Assembly (NCBI RefSeq): GCF_000717595.1
Contig: NZ_JNZO01000037.1
Span: forward strand, 1 to 64,000
DNA length: 64,000 nucleotides
Direction of reading: 5' to 3'
Source: Streptomyces flavochromogenes
Lineage (GTDB): Bacteria > Actinomycetota > Actinomycetes > Streptomycetales > Streptomycetaceae
Shown here: piece after piece, positions 32,006-41,037 of the stretch
Layout of the letters: every line of letters starts with the position of its first letter
Numbering within the stretch: position 1 is the first letter of the stretch
Translations under genes and position numbers: made by a program
Notes under the pieces: generated by a model
What the model was told of the DNA's origin: nothing
Seen by the model: only the letters and a program-made list of their open reading frames with translations
Database searches by the model: none

Positions 32006-34633
32006 TCACGGGGCCGGTTCGTGGGGCCGTGGAAGCGGCGGAAGGAACGGCAGGTGGGCCGGGCGGTCGCCCAGGGCCGCGGAGAGGGCGAGCAGGACGC
32101 CCGCGGTGCCGGTGGACAGGTCCATGGAGAGGCGCATCATCTGCTCGCCGGGGAAGGCGAGACGGCCCTGGTAGGACATGGCGTGCCAGCTCAGGCAACC
32201 GACCTGGCGACGTACGTCCTCCGGTGTCGTGCCGGGCCCGCCGACGTTCGTACGGGCGAGGTGGAGCACCATCCCGGCAACGCCCCGGAAGAGACCGGGC
32301 TGGGCGTAGAAGGTGGCCTGCGCAGCCCGCACGATCTCGCGGCGCGCCCGGTCCAGGGCGTCGTCGCGCCGGTGGAGGAGGTAGTCGTCGATCACCATGC
32401 CGATGCCCACGCTGCCCGCGCCGAGGTACGGCATCGTGCGCCAGCCCTCGTCGACCTGCAGGGTCCAGGAGGCGCCGCGGACGCAGCGGCTCAGGTCGTC
32501 GTGGAGCGCCTCGGCGGCGAGGTCGAGGAGGGCGGTGTCCCGGGTGCGTTCGTAGAGCCGTACGAACAACAGGGCCCGTCCGGCGGAGCCGTGCAGGAGC
32601 CCCGTGCGCACCTTGCCCGCCGCTCCCGCGGGCCGGGCGGGTGCCCGGAGCGGGCGGGCGGAGAGTTCGGCGCAGCGCAGGGCCGCCGCGTGGAGGCCGC
32701 GCTCACCGGTGGCGGTGGCCAGGGCGTCCAGGGCGAGTCCGACACCGGCCGTCCCTCCGTACAGGTCGGGGGAGAGGCCCTCGTGGTCCTGTTCGGCGAC
32801 GAGTGAGGCCAGTTCGAGCGCGGCAGCCGTGTGCCCGAGCCGTTCGAGGGTCCACGCGACACCGGCGAGCCCGTCGTAGAAGCCGAGCGGTGTGCCGGAG
32901 TCGGGTTGCTTGGCGTGCCGCAGGAGCCCGTCCTCGGCCTCCGGACATCGGGGAGCCCCGCTCTCCCGCAGGGCGTGGAGCACTCCGGCGGTGCCGTGTC
33001 CGACGGTCATGCCCCCGCCGGCCGTGGCGAACTGCGCGATGTCCCCGGGGAAGAAACGATCCTCCCTTTCGGGTGTCGCCGACGCGAGGATCGCGCCCAC
33101 CATGGAGTCACGGCTGTCCGGCCAGTCGCCCGGCTCCGTGGGCAGGAACCGGGAGGGGGCCGCCGGACGGTCGGGCGCCCGCGAGCTCCCGCCGGACCGG
33201 CCGCCGGCCGGGCCGCGCGTGATCTCCCGAACCGCCTCGTCCAGGAAACCGGGGGGCAGCGGGAACCGCGCGGCGGCGGCCTCCGCCAGGTGCGCGGCCT
33301 TTCCCCGGTCCACCGCCAGCAGACTCGTGAGCGGGATGAACAGCGCGATCCGGAGGCACGCGAGGGCGTACCGGTCCACGTCGAAGCCGCGTCGGTCTGC
33401 GGGCGCCACGAACGCCGGGTTGGCGACGGTCTGGCGACCGCCCTCCGAGGCGGGCTGGGCCGCCTCGAAGTCCAGCAGCACCACCGAGGACTCGTCCTCG
33501 GACACCATGATGTTGAACAGATGCAGGTCGTTGAAGACGATTCCGCGTGCGTGCACCTCGGCCACGGCCCGCTCGACGAGCCCGTGGATCCGCAGCGCCC
33601 ACGCCGTGTACTGGGCGAGCCGCTCCGCCGGCGGATCCGACTCCATCAGCGGATGCCTCCGAGCGAAGAAGGTGTTGAGCGGCTTGCCCTCCACGAACTC
33701 CAGGGCCAGGAAGTGGTGGTCGCCCACCGTGAAGCTGTCGAGGACCTCCGGCGTGCAGTCGAGCCCCGAAAGCCGTTCCAGCGCCTCGCGTTCGCGGTGC
33801 AGCCGCGTCACGGCGTCCGCGCCGTCGGCGGCGAGACCGGCGTACGGCCGCGCCTCCTTCAGGACGACCCGCCGCCCGGTCCGCCGGTCCCGGGCCTCGT
33901 ACACTCCACCGCCGTTGGAGAAGTGCAGGGCCTTCTCGATGTCGTACGGCATGTCCTGGACGGTCACCGAGGCCCTGGCCTCCAGGTGCGGACGCAGGAA
34001 GACGGGGGGAGTCACCCAGGCGGGCACGTGGAAGACGGGATCGCGCCGGTCGGGTACGAGCGTGCCGGACCCGTCCTCGACGGCCGGCCGCAGCTCCCCG
34101 TGCTCGTCGTAGCAGTGGCGGAGGGCGAAGCTGCCGTACCGCAGGTGCACGGGGCCCCGGCCCCAGCGCAGATCGCTGAGGATGTACGGACCCGGTCGGC
34201 CCTCCAGCAGCCCCGCCAGATCGGTGGCCACCCGCTCGCACTGCTCGTCGTCCGCCGGGTACACGGTGATGAACTTGCCACTCGCCGAGCGGTCCGCGTA
34301 CTTGGCGTTGCGCTGGTGCAGCAGATAGCGGCTGGGGACGAACTTGAAGGCCACGCCCTGTTCCAGACAGTACGCGCGGACCGTGGCGAGGATCGCCTCC
34401 GCGTTGTCGAGACAGGCCGAGACGTGGATCTTCCAGCCCTGCGTCGGGAGCGGGTGGTCCAGGGGGCGCAGGGCGAGCCAGTCGCCCGTACGGTGAGACG
34501 TCCAGCCCTCGGGTACGGGGAGGGTGGCCGCCCGGTAGAGGGAGCCGCCCGCTCCCTCGGCGAAGACCAGACGGTGCGGCGCGTCGTAGAAGTGACGGTC
34601 GGCGTCGCAGAACACCGCGTACCCCTTGTTCAC
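32006..34633 (-). CDS. ramC: Class III lanthipeptide synthetase RamC (LanKC)
   Basis: The 875-residue enzyme has three parts. Residues 1-220 form the lyase-like region. Residues about 230-500 form a Ser/Thr-kinase-like domain (VVLKEARPY with the ATP Lys; catalytic loop VFNDLHLFNIMV near 370; metal site VVLLDFEAA). The LanC-like cyclase follows from about 530 (GMTVGHGTAGVLHAL, PDLYGGTAGVGLALD, LHGSAGRALLFVRLY); class III cyclases lack the usual zinc ligands. It phosphorylates and dehydrates RamS, then closes the rings. The GTG at 34633 has GAGGGAG 6 bases upstream. It is the first gene of ramC-ramS-ramA-ramB. Confidence 0.93.
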   Translation of the reverse strand: MNKGYAVFCDADRHFYDAPHRLVFAEGAGGSLYRAATLPVPEGWTSHRTGDWLALRPLDHPLPTQGWKIHVSACLDNAEAILATVRAYCLEQGVAFKFVPSRYLLHQRNAKYADRSASGKFITVYPADDEQCERVATDLAGLLEGRPGPYILSDLRWGRGPVHLRYGSFALRHCYDEHGELRPAVEDGSGTLVPDRRDPVFHVPAWVTPPVFLRPHLEARASVTVQDMPYDIEKALHFSNGGGVYEARDRRTGRRVVLKEARPYAGLAADGADAVTRLHREREALERLSGLDCTPEVLDSFTVGDHHFLALEFVEGKPLNTFFARRHPLMESDPPAERLAQYTAWALRIHGLVERAVAEVHARGIVFNDLHLFNIMVSEDESSVVLLDFEAAQPASEGGRQTVANPAFVAPADRRGFDVDRYALACLRIALFIPLTSLLAVDRGKAAHLAEAAAARFPLPPGFLDEAVREITRGPAGGRSGGSSRAPDRPAAPSRFLPTEPGDWPDSRDSMVGAILASATPEREDRFFPGDIAQFATAGGGMTVGHGTAGVLHALRESGAPRCPEAEDGLLRHAKQPDSGTPLGFYDGLAGVAWTLERLGHTAAALELASLVAEQDHEGLSPDLYGGTAGVGLALDALATATGERGLHAAALRCAELSARPLRAPARPAGAAGKVRTGLLHGSAGRALLFVRLYERTRDTALLDLAAEALHDDLSRCVRGASWTLQVDEGWRTMPYLGAGSVGIGMVIDDYLLHRRDDALDRARREIVRAAQATFYAQPGLFRGVAGMVLHLARTNVGGPGTTPEDVRRQVGCLSWHAMSYQGRLAFPGEQMMRLSMDLSTGTAGVLLALSAALGDRPAHLPFLPPLPRPHEPAP

Positions 34634-34639
34634 TGCGCA

Positions 34640-34720
34640 CTCCCTCGATCGGTGACGGACAGGACGCTGTCACGTCCTCCGAGGGCCCCGAAAGTCGCCG
34701 CTGTCACCTTCCACCCATGC
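34640..34720 (-). promoter_or_regulatory. ramC upstream region with paired GTGACAGCG repeats
   Basis: CGCTGTCAC occurs at 34665-34673 and again at 34699-34707, 34 bp apart. On the ramC strand this reads as a direct repeat of GTGACAGCG. The copies lie about 32 and 66 bp before the ramC start. They are candidate RamR sites; no classical -10/-35 pair is obvious. Confidence 0.4.
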
Positions 34721-34834
34721 GGAACGCACAGGTAACAACAGCCCCGCGCATGCCTCCGGTCCGCACGACCGGCCCCGCCCCCGGCGGCCCGACGGCGGGT
34801 GCCTCCTCGGCGCAGGGTGACGTGCGACGGTCCG

Positions 34835-35292
34835 TCAAACGGCGGGCGGTGGCCCGTCGACCGGTGCCCGCGCCGCGGCGTACTCCTCGCGGGCAGCCTG
34901 TTCCGCGAGGTCCGGATGGCCGTACGCGTCGGCGCCGACCGGGATGCGCAGGGGCGTGGGGCCTGGTGCGACCAGGATCTCCAGCGGTTCCCGGAGTTCG
35001 GCGTCGGAGACCTCCTCGATCGCGCCGAACAGACCGTCGCCGGCGTTGTCGACGAGGACATCGATGCCTCCGAGGCGGTCGACGGCCGTCCGGACGCCTC
35101 CTGGCAGGAGGCCGGGTCCCGCAGCTCCAGCGGGGCCGGGACGATCCGTCCGGGCCAGGCGGCGGTGAGGTCCTCCAGGTCCGCGGTTTTGCGGGCGGTG
35201 GCCACGAGTTCGTGCCCCGCCCGTGCTGCCGCGACGGCCTATGCCCTTCCGAGGCCCGAAGAGCACCCTGTGATCAACCAGCGCCGGCCCAT
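34835..35292 (-). pseudogene. Short-chain dehydrogenase/reductase, decayed
   Basis: From the ATG at 35292 the Rossmann start reads MGRRWLITGCSSGLGRA, and the next codon is an in-frame TAG. The same frame goes on AVAAARAGHELVATARKTAD, then LEDLTAAWPGRIVPAPLELR. A frameshift near 35100 leads to VRTAVDRLGGIDVLVDNAGD and GLFGAIEEVSDAELRE. The catalytic YxxxK part is deleted; the C-terminal GADAYGHPDLAEQAAREEYA follows directly. Classical SDR of the NNAG type, inactive. Confidence 0.8.
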
Positions 35293-35816
35293 GGATCCCC
35301 CCGGTATGGATCGCCGAAGTGGTGACGCGCGAACGGTCCTGCCCTCTCGCGCCGCCGGACGCGCACCGTCCCGTCCATGCCGGGCGGGACGGGACGCGCT
35401 TCACCGTGGAGGCGAGATCCGGTCACGGCCATTCCCCTCACGCAAGGGGCGCGCGGACGCACGGACAGGCGTATCGGCGCCCGCTCCCCGCCCCCTCCGA
35501 AACCGAGAACCACCGGCGTCGGGGCGGAGAGTGCACGCCGTCTCCCCGAGAGCATCCGGAAAGTGTTCCTCCAACGCACGTACGCGGCCGATGGCCCGCG
35601 TCGGCCGAATGCACGGTCGTCGCAGGGATGTCCCAGGGCATCCGGGGCAGCCGTACCCGGAGGTTCGCACGTGGCGGCGGCACGGCCGTGACGTTCGGAG
35701 GCGATCACCGCCCCGGGCCGGAAGGCCCGCACCGGGCGGGGGCGGAGGGCGGCACACCGCCCGCCGACGAGAAGGCGGACGGCAGCAGGCGGCAACGGAA
35801 GACAGGGAGCACCGAG
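35293..35816. other. About 520 bp without a gene, upstream of the kinase gene
   Basis: Both strands are open in several frames but none shows family motifs or codon bias. It separates the SDR pseudogene from the Ser/Thr kinase gene and should contain the kinase promoter. Confidence 0.3.
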
Positions 35817-37010
35817 ATGCAGGTCCGTCCTTGGCGCGTCCAACCCGACTCCCGGCTGACGGCTCACGCGGTCGCCGGCCGGTACCGGCTCGACGGCCTG
35901 CTGGGGAGAGGGGGAGCGGCCGACGTCTACGAAGCCGTGGACCTCCGGCTGCGCAGGCCCGTCGCGGTGAAGGTCTTCCGCCGCGGCGACACCCGGACGG
36001 AGAAGTACTCCGACAACGAGGGGCGTCTCCTGGCCCAGCTGCAGCATCCCGGCCTGGTGACCCTCTTCGACTCCGGTCGCGACGAAGGCCGTCCTTTCCT
36101 GGTGATGGAGCTCGTCCGAGGGACGACCCTACGCCGGCGCCTCGCCCGCTCCGCGCTCTCGGTGACCGAGACCTGCCGCATGGGGGTCGTGCTGTCCTCC
36201 GCACTCGCCCATGTGCACGGATCGGGAATAGTTCACCGTGACGTCAAGCCGTCGAACATCCTCCTGGACGCGACCGACGCCCCGCGCCTGACAGACTTCG
36301 GGATCTCCCGCCGCTTCGCCACCACCGACGACCCTGCGGCCGAGCCCGACGACGCCGCGCCCAGCGCGGCCGCCCCGGCGACCGACGGCGAGGACATCCT
36401 CATCGGGACGGCCTGCTACATGGCACCGGAACAGGCGCTCGGCCGGACGACGGGTCCGCGGGCCGACGTCTACAGCCTCGGACTCGTGCTCCTGGAGGCC
36501 CTCAAGGGCGAACGGGAGTACGGCGGCCGGCCCCTGGAAGCGGCGCTCGCGCGGCTGCACCGCCCGCCGGTGCTGCCCGATGGACTCCCCCCGGGACTCG
36601 GCGAGCTGTTGAAGGCCATGACGGCGCACGAGGCGTCCAGCCGCCCCGACGCCCGCACCTGCCAGAAGGCACTGGCCGCGCTGTCGATCCCCGACGCGCG
36701 CGACGCCTGGCACGCTGCACAGCCGGCGTCGGCGGGCGGGGGCCCCGCGTGCCCGTCCGGAGTCCACCGCTCGCCCGGTACGCTCGCGAGCGGGCGGACC
36801 ACGCCCACGAAGGCGGAGTCGATGACCAGGTCGCCCCGCCACCCGGGGCGACTGCTCGCCAAGAGCGCTGCCCTGGCCGCCCTCGGCGTCACGCTGACAG
36901 GCTCGGTCGGCGCCGCCCCCGTCGGGAGCCGGAGCGCCGCGGACCCGCTGTCCCACAGCGTGACCGCCCCACAGCTACCGGACGCGGCGCAGGCGATGGC
37001 GGTCGACTGA
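35817..37010 (+). CDS. Membrane-anchored Ser/Thr protein kinase (PknB-like)
   Basis: The 397-residue kinase has the complete Hanks-type set: glycine loop GLLGRGGAADVYEA (about residues 27-40), ATP Lys in VAVKVFRR, catalytic loop VHRDVKPSNILL, DFG (LTDFGISRRFA) and MAPEQ in the activation segment. A Pro/Ala-rich linker with an acidic insert (DDPAAEPDD) precedes the activation loop. Near the C-terminus there is one hydrophobic segment (LLAKSAALAALGVTLTGSVG) followed by about 35 residues with no repeats of the PASTA type. The ATG at 35817 has AGGGAG 7 bases upstream. Substrates are unknown. Confidence 0.9.
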   Translation: MQVRPWRVQPDSRLTAHAVAGRYRLDGLLGRGGAADVYEAVDLRLRRPVAVKVFRRGDTRTEKYSDNEGRLLAQLQHPGLVTLFDSGRDEGRPFLVMELVRGTTLRRRLARSALSVTETCRMGVVLSSALAHVHGSGIVHRDVKPSNILLDATDAPRLTDFGISRRFATTDDPAAEPDDAAPSAAAPATDGEDILIGTACYMAPEQALGRTTGPRADVYSLGLVLLEALKGEREYGGRPLEAALARLHRPPVLPDGLPPGLGELLKAMTAHEASSRPDARTCQKALAALSIPDARDAWHAAQPASAGGGPACPSGVHRSPGTLASGRTTPTKAESMTRSPRHPGRLLAKSAALAALGVTLTGSVGAAPVGSRSAADPLSHSVTAPQLPDAAQAMAVD

Positions 37011-37204
37011 CCCGAGCCGTGTGAAGCCGCTTTTCGAGAACACGCAACGGCAGGAGAGTAAGACGGCCACCGGCCGCATGGGAGGGGTCTGCCCGACTCG
37101 CCAGGTCGTCCCCGGTTTCGGGGCTGCGACGAGCGGTCCTTGCCTTCTGCACAAGGCCGGGCCCGACGAGGCGACGGTCGTGGCGGGCGGTCGTCAACGA
37201 CCTT

Positions 37205-37247
37205 TTGGTTCAGACCTCTTGACGATTGGTCTAGTCCTTTCTAGGGT
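37205..37247 (+). promoter_or_regulatory. Chitinase promoter with flanking DasR/chitin-box-like repeats
   Basis: TTGACG (37219-37224) and TAGGGT (37242-37247) are spaced by 17 bp. The -35 box is flanked by TGGTTCAGACC (37206-37216) and TGGTCTAGTCC (37227-37237). Each differs by one base from TGGTCTAGACC, the core of the Streptomyces chitinase direct repeats and of DasR sites. This gives chitin induction and glucose/N-acetylglucosamine control in known cases; here it is inference. Confidence 0.7.
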
Positions 37248-37358
37248 CGCGGGAACACTGCGGTGGGTGCCGAGGAGGGACACCACGCACTCAGGGACAC
37301 GCAGGGTTGACAGGCCAGGGGACAGCCCTGCCCGCCGAACCTCACGCGAGGAGTTTCC

Positions 37359-39221
37359 TTGAGCACCCCAACGCGGCGGCGCCGCACCAGATCGGCCCAG
37401 AGCATCATCCCGAACAAGCGGTCCAAGGCCCTCGCGGGTGCCACCGCGCTACTCATCCCGATGGCCGCCATGGTCGGCCTCGCCGCCCCCGCAGAAGCCG
37501 CCGCCTCGGCCACCGCCACCTACGCCAAGGCCTCCGACTGGGGCTCGGGCTTCGAGGGCAAGTGGACGGTGAAGAACACCGGTACCACCACGCTCACCTC
37601 CTGGACCGTCGAGTGGGACTTCCCCGCGAGCACCAAGGTCACCTCGGCCTGGGACGCCACCGTCACCAACTCCGCGGACCACTGGACCGCCAAGAACCTC
37701 GGCTGGAACGGCACCCTCGCCCCCGGCGCATCCGTCTCCTTCGGCTTCAACGGCAGCGGCACTGGAGCCCCCACCGGCTGCAAGCTCAACGGCGCCGCCT
37801 GCGACGGCAGCACCACCCCTGGGGACAGCGCCCCCTCCGCCCCGGGCGCGCCCACCGCGAGCGACCTCACCGACACCTCGGTGAAGCTGTCCTGGACGGC
37901 CGCCACGGACGACAACGGCGTCAAGAACTACGACGTCAAGCGGGACGGCACCACCGTCGCCACCGTCACCGGCACCACTTACACCAACACCGGCCTGACC
38001 GCCGGCACCGACTACAGCTACACCGTGGTCGCCCGCGACACCGCCGACCAGACCGGACCGGCCTCCGCCGCCACGGCGGTCCGCACCACCGGCGGCGGTG
38101 GCGGCGAGAACCCCGGCGGCAGCGGCAAGATCAACCTGGGCTACTTCACCAACTGGGGCTCCTACACGGTGAAGAACCTGGTGACTTCGGGATCCGCCTC
38201 GAAGATCACGCACATCAATTACGCCTTCGGTAACGTGCAGAACGGCAAGTGCACCGTCGGCGATCCCTACGAGGACTACCAGAAGTCCTACACCGCCGCC
38301 CAGTCCGTCGACGGCGTCGCCGACACCTGGGACCAGCCGCTGAGTGGTCACTTCAACCAGCTGCGCAAGCTCAAGGCGCAGTACCCGCACATCAAGGTCC
38401 TCTGGTCCTTCGGCGGCTGGACCTGGTCCGGTGGCTTCGGCCAGGCCGTGCAGAACCCCGCCGCCTTCGCCCAGTCCTGCTACGACCTGGTCGAGGACCC
38501 GCGCTGGGCCGACGTCTTCGACGGCATCGACCTGGACTGGGAGTACCCCAACTCCTGCGGTCTCACCTGCGACACCAGCGGCCCGGCCTCGATCAAGAAC
38601 ATGATGCAGGCCATGCGCGCCAAGTTCGGTCCGAACAACCTGCTCACCGCGGCCATCACCGCCGACGGCTCCAGCGGCGGCCGGCTCGACGCGGCCGACT
38701 ACGGCGGCGCGGCGCAGTACATCAACTGGTACGACGTGATGACGTACGACTACTTCGGCACCTGGGCCGCGCAGGGTCCGACGGCCCCGCACTCCCCGCT
38801 GACCTCGTACCCCGGCATTCCCGCGCAGGGCTTCAACTCGGCGGACGCGATCGCCAAGCTGAAGGCCAAGGGCGTCCCGGCCTCCAAGCTGCTGCTCGGC
38901 ATCGGCTTCTACGGCCGCGGCTGGACCGGCGTCACCCAGTCCGCCCCCGGCGGCACCGCGACCGGCCCGGCGGCCGGCGTCGAGCCGGGCAACCAGTACT
39001 ACAAGGTCCTGAAGACCACCTGCCCGGCCACCGGCACGGTCGCGGGCACGGCATACGCGCACTGCGGCACCGACTGGTGGAGCTACGACACCCCCGCGAC
39101 CGTCGGCACCAAGATGGCGTGGGCCAAGAACCAGGGTCTGGGCGGCGCGTTCTTCTGGGAGTTCAACGGCGACACCGTCAACGGCGAACTCGTGAACGCG
39201 ATCAGCAACGGCCTGAAGTAA
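37359..39221 (+). CDS. Secreted chitinase: CBM2, fibronectin III and GH18 domains
   Basis: The 620-residue enzyme has a long signal peptide (about residues 1-48, ending PAEAAA). A family 2 carbohydrate-binding module follows (about 50-150; WGSGFEGKWTVKNTG, LGWNGTLAPGASVSFGF), then a fibronectin type III domain (about 160-245). After a glycine-rich linker comes a GH18 catalytic domain from 258, with the acid/base Glu in DGIDLDWEYP and YDVMTYDYFG. It cuts chitin outside the cell. Size and order match the exochitinase-63 group. The TTG start has GAGGAG 5 bases upstream. Its repeat-flanked promoter and terminator are both visible. Confidence 0.95.
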   Translation: MSTPTRRRRTRSAQSIIPNKRSKALAGATALLIPMAAMVGLAAPAEAAASATATYAKASDWGSGFEGKWTVKNTGTTTLTSWTVEWDFPASTKVTSAWDATVTNSADHWTAKNLGWNGTLAPGASVSFGFNGSGTGAPTGCKLNGAACDGSTTPGDSAPSAPGAPTASDLTDTSVKLSWTAATDDNGVKNYDVKRDGTTVATVTGTTYTNTGLTAGTDYSYTVVARDTADQTGPASAATAVRTTGGGGGENPGGSGKINLGYFTNWGSYTVKNLVTSGSASKITHINYAFGNVQNGKCTVGDPYEDYQKSYTAAQSVDGVADTWDQPLSGHFNQLRKLKAQYPHIKVLWSFGGWTWSGGFGQAVQNPAAFAQSCYDLVEDPRWADVFDGIDLDWEYPNSCGLTCDTSGPASIKNMMQAMRAKFGPNNLLTAAITADGSSGGRLDAADYGGAAQYINWYDVMTYDYFGTWAAQGPTAPHSPLTSYPGIPAQGFNSADAIAKLKAKGVPASKLLLGIGFYGRGWTGVTQSAPGGTATGPAAGVEPGNQYYKVLKTTCPATGTVAGTAYAHCGTDWWSYDTPATVGTKMAWAKNQGLGGAFFWEFNGDTVNGELVNAISNGLK

Positions 39222-39252
39222 CCCCGGGGACGACCACGGGTGTGACCACGCA

Positions 39253-39283
39253 GCCTGCCCGCCCCGACCAGGGGCGGGCAGGC
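39253..39283 (+). terminator. Intrinsic terminator after the chitinase gene
   Basis: GCCTGCCCGCCCC (39253-39265) pairs perfectly with GGGGCGGGCAGGC (39271-39283) around a GACCA loop, 32 bp past the chitinase stop. There is no U-tract, as is usual in Streptomyces. Confidence 0.85.
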
Positions 39284-39369
39284 CGCGTCCCGGCTGCCGG
39301 GGACGCCACCACGTCCCACATCCGGGGAGGGGAGGGGGAAGTGTCCGCGGATCGAAGACGCTCTGGGCG

Positions 39370-39660
39370 GTGCCCAGTGAATACCCGCATACAGACCGCT
39401 TCCTCGGCGAGTTCAGGGAACTGCAGCAGGAAGATCCCGATGGCCCCTCGCTGATCGCTGATCGCTGCCGTGCGCAGTGCAAGCGCCCCGCACGAAGAAG
39501 ACCTCGTGCGATATCTGAGTGCTGGCAGCGTGGTCGCAGCGACTGCACGACTCCTTCGACCTCGCCGCCACAATCATCACCATGCGCAGCCTGATCCGGC
39601 GGTCTTCGACGACTCACCGCTGGGACGAATGCCCGAACGGCCGACCGTGATCTTCGGCCC
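39370..39660 (+). pseudogene. Fragmented actinobacterial protein of unknown function
   Basis: From the GTG at 39370 the peptide MPSEYPHTDRFLGEFRELQQ, then EDPDGPSLIADR, reads in one frame. APHEEDLVRYLSAGSVVAAT follows in another, and DPAVFDDSPLGRMPERPTVI in a third. This order recalls small actinobacterial proteins with an HEE..RYL..G motif and a C-terminal strand pair. Two shifts in under 300 bp mark it as decayed. Confidence 0.4.
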
Positions 39661-39668
39661 CGCCCCCG

Positions 39669-40526
39669 TCACTTCGGCAGATCGGTGGCGAGGAAGGGGG
39701 CAAGGAGCGCGAACAGTGCGTCGGGACGGTCGAGGGGGATGATGTGGCCGCAGTCCTGGAGATGGTGTCCGACCAGGTCATCGGCGATGGGACGGAGTTG
39801 GCGTTCGAGCCCGGTGCCGACGGGGTGAGAGCCGATTGCCATCGTGGGCATGGTCAACCGAGCCCTCGCGACGGCGTCCTGGATCTGCTGCGCGCTGGTG
39901 GGCAGGGCCCGGTAGTAGGAGAACGCGCAGCGAAGGGCCTCGCTCCCGGTGTAAGCCTGAACGAAGGCCGCACGGATGTCGTCGGGTACTCCTCGCCCGA
40001 GCGTGCCCGAGTCGAGGAACCAGTCGATGTATGGGGCCTCGTTGCCGGCCAGGACGGTCTCAGCGAGGCCGGGGACGGCGTGGAAACCGAACCACCACGG
40101 GGCACCGCCCGCGATGACGTGCTCTGCTCCGGGCAGGCGGCCGAGCAGCGCTTCCATCACGACCAGGCGCCGGACAAGGCCGGGCCGGCGCAGCGCGAGT
40201 AGGACGGCGGGGGCGCTGCCCGCGTCGATGCCGACCACTGCTGCCGAGGGTTCGCCGAGTGCGTGGAGCAGCCCTTCGGCGTCAGCGGCGAGGGTGCCTG
40301 CGTCGTAACCGTCCACGGCACGTGTGCTGGCCCCGAAGCCCCGCAGGTCCGGAGCGATGACCCGGTACTGCCCCGCCAGTCGGCCCATGATGCCGCTCCA
40401 GAGTTGCCAGGTGTGCGGGAATCCGTGCAGCAGGAGAACCGCAGGTCCCTCCCCGGCGATGGCGACGTTGAGCTGGACACGGTTCGTCGTGACGCGACGC
40501 AGGTGGTGTGCGGTGGCGACGGGCAT
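39669..40526 (-). CDS. Alpha/beta hydrolase with Asp at the nucleophile position (epoxide hydrolase-like)
   Basis: The 285-residue protein has an oxyanion motif LLLHGFPHTWQLW, the strand/turn DLRGFGAST, a nucleophile elbow VVGIDAGSAP with Asp at about residue 100, and a catalytic His in DCGHIIPLDRP. Asp instead of Ser at the elbow is the mark of epoxide hydrolases and haloalkane dehalogenases; the exact substrate is open. The ATG at 40526 has GGGGGAG 5 bases upstream. The gene is divergent from an HxlR regulator across a 100-bp gap with an operator-like repeat, so it is probably its target. Confidence 0.85.
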   Translation of the reverse strand: MPVATAHHLRRVTTNRVQLNVAIAGEGPAVLLLHGFPHTWQLWSGIMGRLAGQYRVIAPDLRGFGASTRAVDGYDAGTLAADAEGLLHALGEPSAAVVGIDAGSAPAVLLALRRPGLVRRLVVMEALLGRLPGAEHVIAGGAPWWFGFHAVPGLAETVLAGNEAPYIDWFLDSGTLGRGVPDDIRAAFVQAYTGSEALRCAFSYYRALPTSAQQIQDAVARARLTMPTMAIGSHPVGTGLERQLRPIADDLVGHHLQDCGHIIPLDRPDALFALLAPFLATDLPK

Positions 40527-40542
40527 GGTAGCTCCCCCGGCT

Positions 40543-40577
40543 GGTTACCATCGGTGACCATGGAACGATAGGTAACT
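40543..40577 (+). promoter_or_regulatory. Operator-like repeats between the hydrolase and HxlR genes
   Basis: GTTACC (40544-40549) and GGTAAC (40571-40576) form an inverted repeat, and GGTTACCAT is followed by the similar direct copy GGTGACCAT. The site lies 18 bp from the hydrolase start and 50 bp from the regulator start. It is probably bound by the HxlR protein. Confidence 0.5.
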
Positions 40578-40626
40578 GTTCGACCGCTGCCTAGACGGCA
40601 CTTTCAGGGAAGGTGGTGAGCCACAG

Positions 40627-41037
40627 GTGACCACCCGAGGCGCCCGGGCCGCCGGTCGCGGGGTGCTTGGCGATCTGTTCGATCCCCAGTGCCCGACGCG
40701 GCAGTTGCTGGACCGCATCGGCACGAAGTGGACGTCCATGGCCGTCAAGACGCTCGCCGATGCCGCACCGGACGAGGTGCGTTTTGCGGAGCTGAGACGC
40801 AGGATGCCCGGCGTATCGCAGAAGATGCTGTCCGTGACACTGCGAAGCCTGACCCGCGACGGGCTGGTGTCGCGCCGGGTCGAACCGACCGTGCCGCCGC
40901 GGGTCTTCTACCGACTCACCGGACTCGGGCTGTCCCTGGAAGCCGTGCTTGCGGGGCTGCGGACCTGGGCGGAGGAGCATATGGCCGAGATCGATCGTGC
41001 CAACGAAGTCAACGACCACGAGGCCGATGAGGGATAG
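40627..41037 (+). CDS. HxlR-family transcriptional regulator
   Basis: The 136-residue winged-helix protein has the HxlR signature: CPTRQLLDRIGTKWTSMAVK, then RFAELRRRMPGVSQKMLSVT, LRSLTRDGLVSRRV and a wing VPPRVFYRLTGLG. The single Cys near residue 22 is the place where many HxlR proteins sense electrophiles or oxidants. The GTG at 40627 follows AAGGTGGTGAG. It is divergent from the hydrolase gene and likely controls both. Confidence 0.9.
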   Translation: MTTRGARAAGRGVLGDLFDPQCPTRQLLDRIGTKWTSMAVKTLADAAPDEVRFAELRRRMPGVSQKMLSVTLRSLTRDGLVSRRVEPTVPPRVFYRLTGLGLSLEAVLAGLRTWAEEHMAEIDRANEVNDHEADEG

